A program made the position numbers and the translations under genes. DNA of 7,063 nucleotides from Bacteroidales bacterium (GTDB taxonomy: Bacteria > Bacteroidota > Bacteroidia > Bacteroidales > B18-G4). Position 1 is the first letter of the stretch; each line of letters starts with the position of its first letter. The notes beneath the pieces were generated by a model. It was not told the origin of the DNA. It was given only the letters and a program-made list of their open reading frames with translations, and ran no database searches. Shown here piece by piece: positions 4,770-7,063 of this stretch. Where the stretch lies: positions 1 through 7,063 of the forward strand of contig JAUXCL010000126.1 of assembly GCA_030618905.1 (NCBI GenBank), read 5' to 3'.

Positions 4770-7063
4770 TATTTAGTCTTATGAATGACAAATGGGCTGG
4801 GGAAACCCAATCTATTAATCTCAGGCAGCATCTTAGAGGCTTGCAAACTGTCGTTAAAGCCTGCGACACGCACCTTGAAAATATCATTGTCCCTAATGAT
4901 TACCACAGGCTTGCCAGTGGCTTGAATCAATCTCCGTTGGGCTGATAAGGCGTTCTTCTTAAGCTTATAGGACCCGGCCTGGATAAAGACTTTAAATGGA
5001 ATTTCCTTTTCAATCCCATCTATAATGGATGAACCCTTAAAGCCTTTTTCCTCCAGGCTTGTAAGCATCTTCTCGGCTTCCTGTCGATTTGGCAATGCCG
5101 TGATCCTGAGTTTATTCAGGCCGTTCTCCTTGATAATTTCTACATTGTTCCGAGGTACTGCCAAAGCATAACTCTGACGTTGAAGCGGATCAATATGCGC
5201 TCCGGACCTGTCGATCCTGTTTACCTGTGTCTGACCCCGGATACCGGTCTCAGGGAAACCTTCGGATACTAGGCCGGGAATAACTTGCTTCATTTCGGTA
5301 CTGTCAACAAATCCGGAAATCCTTACTTGCTTGAATTCGTCGTCGATTGGCCTGAGGCCTTCAATGCTTATCAATGCATAACGGCCAATAACTTTCACCA
5401 GTTTCTTCTGTGCTGCGATGGCATCTTCTTTCCGCTCATAAACGCCTACCTGAATGACTGCTTTTTCAGCTGGCTTCCTGCCCGTTTTTTTGATGATGAA
5501 AGCCCTTGGATAGCCGGCTTCAACAAGGTTTGGCATAAAACGTTTTGCTTCTTCGATACTGGCAAATCCTATGATCCATACTTTACTTTTGCCATCTTCA
5601 TTGATGACCAGTACCGGCAGTTGTTTTCTGACCTGCAATGCCAGGGCTTTACGTTGCATGGCTCCAATTGGGGCATCGGCATCCATCAGCATATTTTTCT
5701 GTGTGCTGATATTAATACTGGATTCCGGGAAGCCTGTTGCGATCAACTTGGGAGCCATTTGCTTCATTTCATTGGTATCGGCAAAACCTGAGATCCTCAC
5801 TTTATTATGTTCATTATCAGGTTGTGGTAATTCCTCAACCATGACCAATGCCCGGCGTCCTTTACCCGTAACACCGGAAAGGCTTTTCTTTGCTGCAAAC
5901 GCAGTGAATTTGCGCTCGTAAGCAGCCACCTGCACCACAGCTCCCATTGGGATCTTTTCACCTTCTTTATTGATGAAGTAAGTTTCGTCATAACCCGCTG
6001 TCACAATATCCGGGATATACCTTGAAGCATCTGATTCGTCAGCAAAACCTGTCACCCTGACCCTGTACAATCCCCCCTCTATTACGATCATCACAGGATG
6101 GTTTGTAAGAGTCTTTAACATCCTTTGAGCTGAAACAGCATCTTCTTTTTCTCTGAATGCACCCACCTGGATAACAATGCCAGCCAGGGCACGTTCCCGA
6201 ATCTTTCCATAAACATAGGCATCAGGATAGCCTGCCGTAATCAATTCCCTGATTTGTCGTGATGCTTCCCGGCTATTTTCAAAGCCGGTTATCCAGACGA
6301 TGTATTTACCATCCTCATAGGTCAGCATAACAGGTTGGCCAATAGCCACGCTCAGACTTTGCTGGGCTGCAATGGCATCACTCTTACGTTTAAATTTGCC
6401 CACCTGTACGACCACGCCAAGGGGTATGGCATCACCTGTATGCCGGATCAGGTACCATTCCGGGAAACCATTGGCTACCAATTCAGGAATGTATTGTATC
6501 GCGTCTTCACGTTCATCAAAACCCGTTAAGCGTACTTTATGATACCCTTCTTCAACAACGATAGAGACAGGCCTGCCGGTGAATGCTTTTAGCCTGTCAT
6601 AAATTTCTATTGCATTTTCCTCGTTTTCGAAAGCCCCTATCTGTATGAAGATACCCCGCAGATCCTCAATAATCGGCTCGGCAATTAGCGTATCTGCCTG
6701 GCTTATGATTGGTTCAACTTCGGCAATAACTTCAAGTGTATCCTCTGCCGGAGGAATCACTTTCATGGTATCAATGAATGAAGATTCGAGGGTAAACTCA
6801 AGGTCATCGATATAATCACCATCAAAACTTGACTTAATTCTAAAAGCCAGGGCAGGAGGAGTAGATTTCAGTGACAGCTTATCCAACTGGTTGACATCTA
6901 CCCGGGCTGTATAGGAGCCCGGAGGAAGACCCATGTATGTAAAATAGCCATCCCATTCTGTCAGCACCCGTGCTACTTTTAAAGAGTCAATATCAAAAAT
7001 GTTCACAATGATCCGGTCCTGTCCTCTTTTCCTGCCATTTCTGATCAGATAAACCATACCGGA
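4769..7063 (-). CDS. large SPOR-repeat protein (C-terminal part; start outside window)
   Basis: The frame stays open to the window edge; residues below count from an internal Met at 7057 that is not the start, since it sits inside a domain. Residues 1-91 look like the end of a carboxypeptidase-regulatory/SdrD-like beta sandwich (DGYFTYMGLPPGSYTARVD). An acidic, Pro-rich linker (~92-133) leads to eight SPOR-like units at about 135-209, 213-288, 292-368, 371-451, 464-527, 531-610, 626-684 and 687-760. Each begins like (V/I)xIQVGxF and carries a central KVRxxGF; units 5 and 7 have lost the opening strand and most of helix 1. SPOR domains bind denuded peptidoglycan glycan strands at the division site, so an exported, cell-wall-associated role is likely. 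The signal peptide, if any, is outside the window and there is no catalytic domain in the visible part. The gene ends 62 bp before the SRD5A-like ATG. SPOR assignment is good; the exact role is unknown. Confidence 0.85.
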   Translation of the reverse strand, partial: SGMVYLIRNGRKRGQDRIIVNIFDIDSLKVARVLTEWDGYFTYMGLPPGSYTARVDVNQLDKLSLKSTPPALAFRIKSSFDGDYIDDLEFTLESSFIDTMKVIPPAEDTLEVIAEVEPIISQADTLIAEPIIEDLRGIFIQIGAFENEENAIEIYDRLKAFTGRPVSIVVEEGYHKVRLTGFDEREDAIQYIPELVANGFPEWYLIRHTGDAIPLGVVVQVGKFKRKSDAIAAQQSLSVAIGQPVMLTYEDGKYIVWITGFENSREASRQIRELITAGYPDAYVYGKIRERALAGIVIQVGAFREKEDAVSAQRMLKTLTNHPVMIVIEGGLYRVRVTGFADESDASRYIPDIVTAGYDETYFINKEGEKIPMGAVVQVAAYERKFTAFAAKKSLSGVTGKGRRALVMVEELPQPDNEHNKVRISGFADTNEMKQMAPKLIATGFPESSINISTQKNMLMDADAPIGAMQRKALALQVRKQLPVLVINEDGKSKVWIIGFASIEEAKRFMPNLVEAGYPRAFIIKKTGRKPAEKAVIQVGVYERKEDAIAAQKKLVKVIGRYALISIEGLRPIDDEFKQVRISGFVDSTEMKQVIPGLVSEGFPETGIRGQTQVNRIDRSGAHIDPLQRQSYALAVPRNNVEIIKENGLNKLRITALPNRQEAEKMLTSLEEKGFKGSSIIDGIEKEIPFKVFIQAGSYKLKKNALSAQRRLIQATGKPVVIIRDNDIFKVRVAGFNDSLQASKMLPEINRLGFPSPFVIHKTK
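5006..5947 (-). repeat. duplicated two-unit SPOR module inside the SPOR-repeat gene
   Basis: Units 4+5 (residues ~371-527, bases 5477-5947) and units 6+7 (~531-684, bases 5006-5467) share one unusual architecture. A complete SPOR unit has an expanded hairpin (PQPDNEHNKVRISGFADTNE against PIDDEFKQVRISGFVDSTE), then a spacer of roughly 15-25 residues with Q and D/R residues, then an N-terminally truncated SPOR unit. This looks like one ~155-residue module copied in tandem and since diverged. Confidence 0.7.

Overview
The window reads as chromosomal DNA from a bacterium, most likely an environmental or host-associated member of the Bacteroidota. Evidence: a long exported-type protein built from SPOR (peptidoglycan-binding) repeats behind a carboxypeptidase-regulatory-like sandwich; a DUF2784 membrane protein of the type I associate with this phylum; start codons without Shine-Dalgarno sequences behind A/T-rich leaders; and a perfect Bacteroidota-type -7 promoter element (TAnnTTTG) in front of gatE. 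The phylum call is an inference from gene content, because no rRNA or other phylogenetic marker is present.

Layout, left to right: (1) 1-318, plus strand, the 3' part of a small DUF2784-like membrane protein. (2) 319-425, a convergent intergenic region made of two facing arrays of 7-bp repeats. (3) 426-3823, minus strand, gatE followed by gatD, 44 bp apart, a complete two-gene unit for an archaeal-type glutamyl-tRNA(Gln) amidotransferase. (4) 3948-4706, minus strand, a full-length homologue of steroid 5-alpha-reductase (SRD5A family). (5) 4769-7063, minus strand, the 3' portion of a large protein with eight SPOR-like units in tandem; its 5' end lies outside the window.

How the genes work together: GatE (tRNA-binding kinase/transamidase) and GatD (asparaginase-like, ammonia-releasing) should form a GatDE complex that converts Glu-tRNA(Gln) to Gln-tRNA(Gln). 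This enzyme is classically regarded as archaea-specific, so an intact gatED pair in a genome that otherwise looks bacterial is the most notable gene content here. The SRD5A-like gene and the SPOR gene have no evident functional link to gatED beyond shared strand.

The second notable signal is non-coding. All five gene 3' ends in the window lie in, overlap or sit within about 12 bp of a short tandem array with 7-bp periodicity. The unit sequence differs between arrays, except that the two arrays around the SRD5A-like gene are of one family in opposite orientation. These arrays make up most of the intergenic DNA. No tRNA, rRNA, CRISPR array or transposase was seen, and there is no gene-free stretch longer than about 125 bp.
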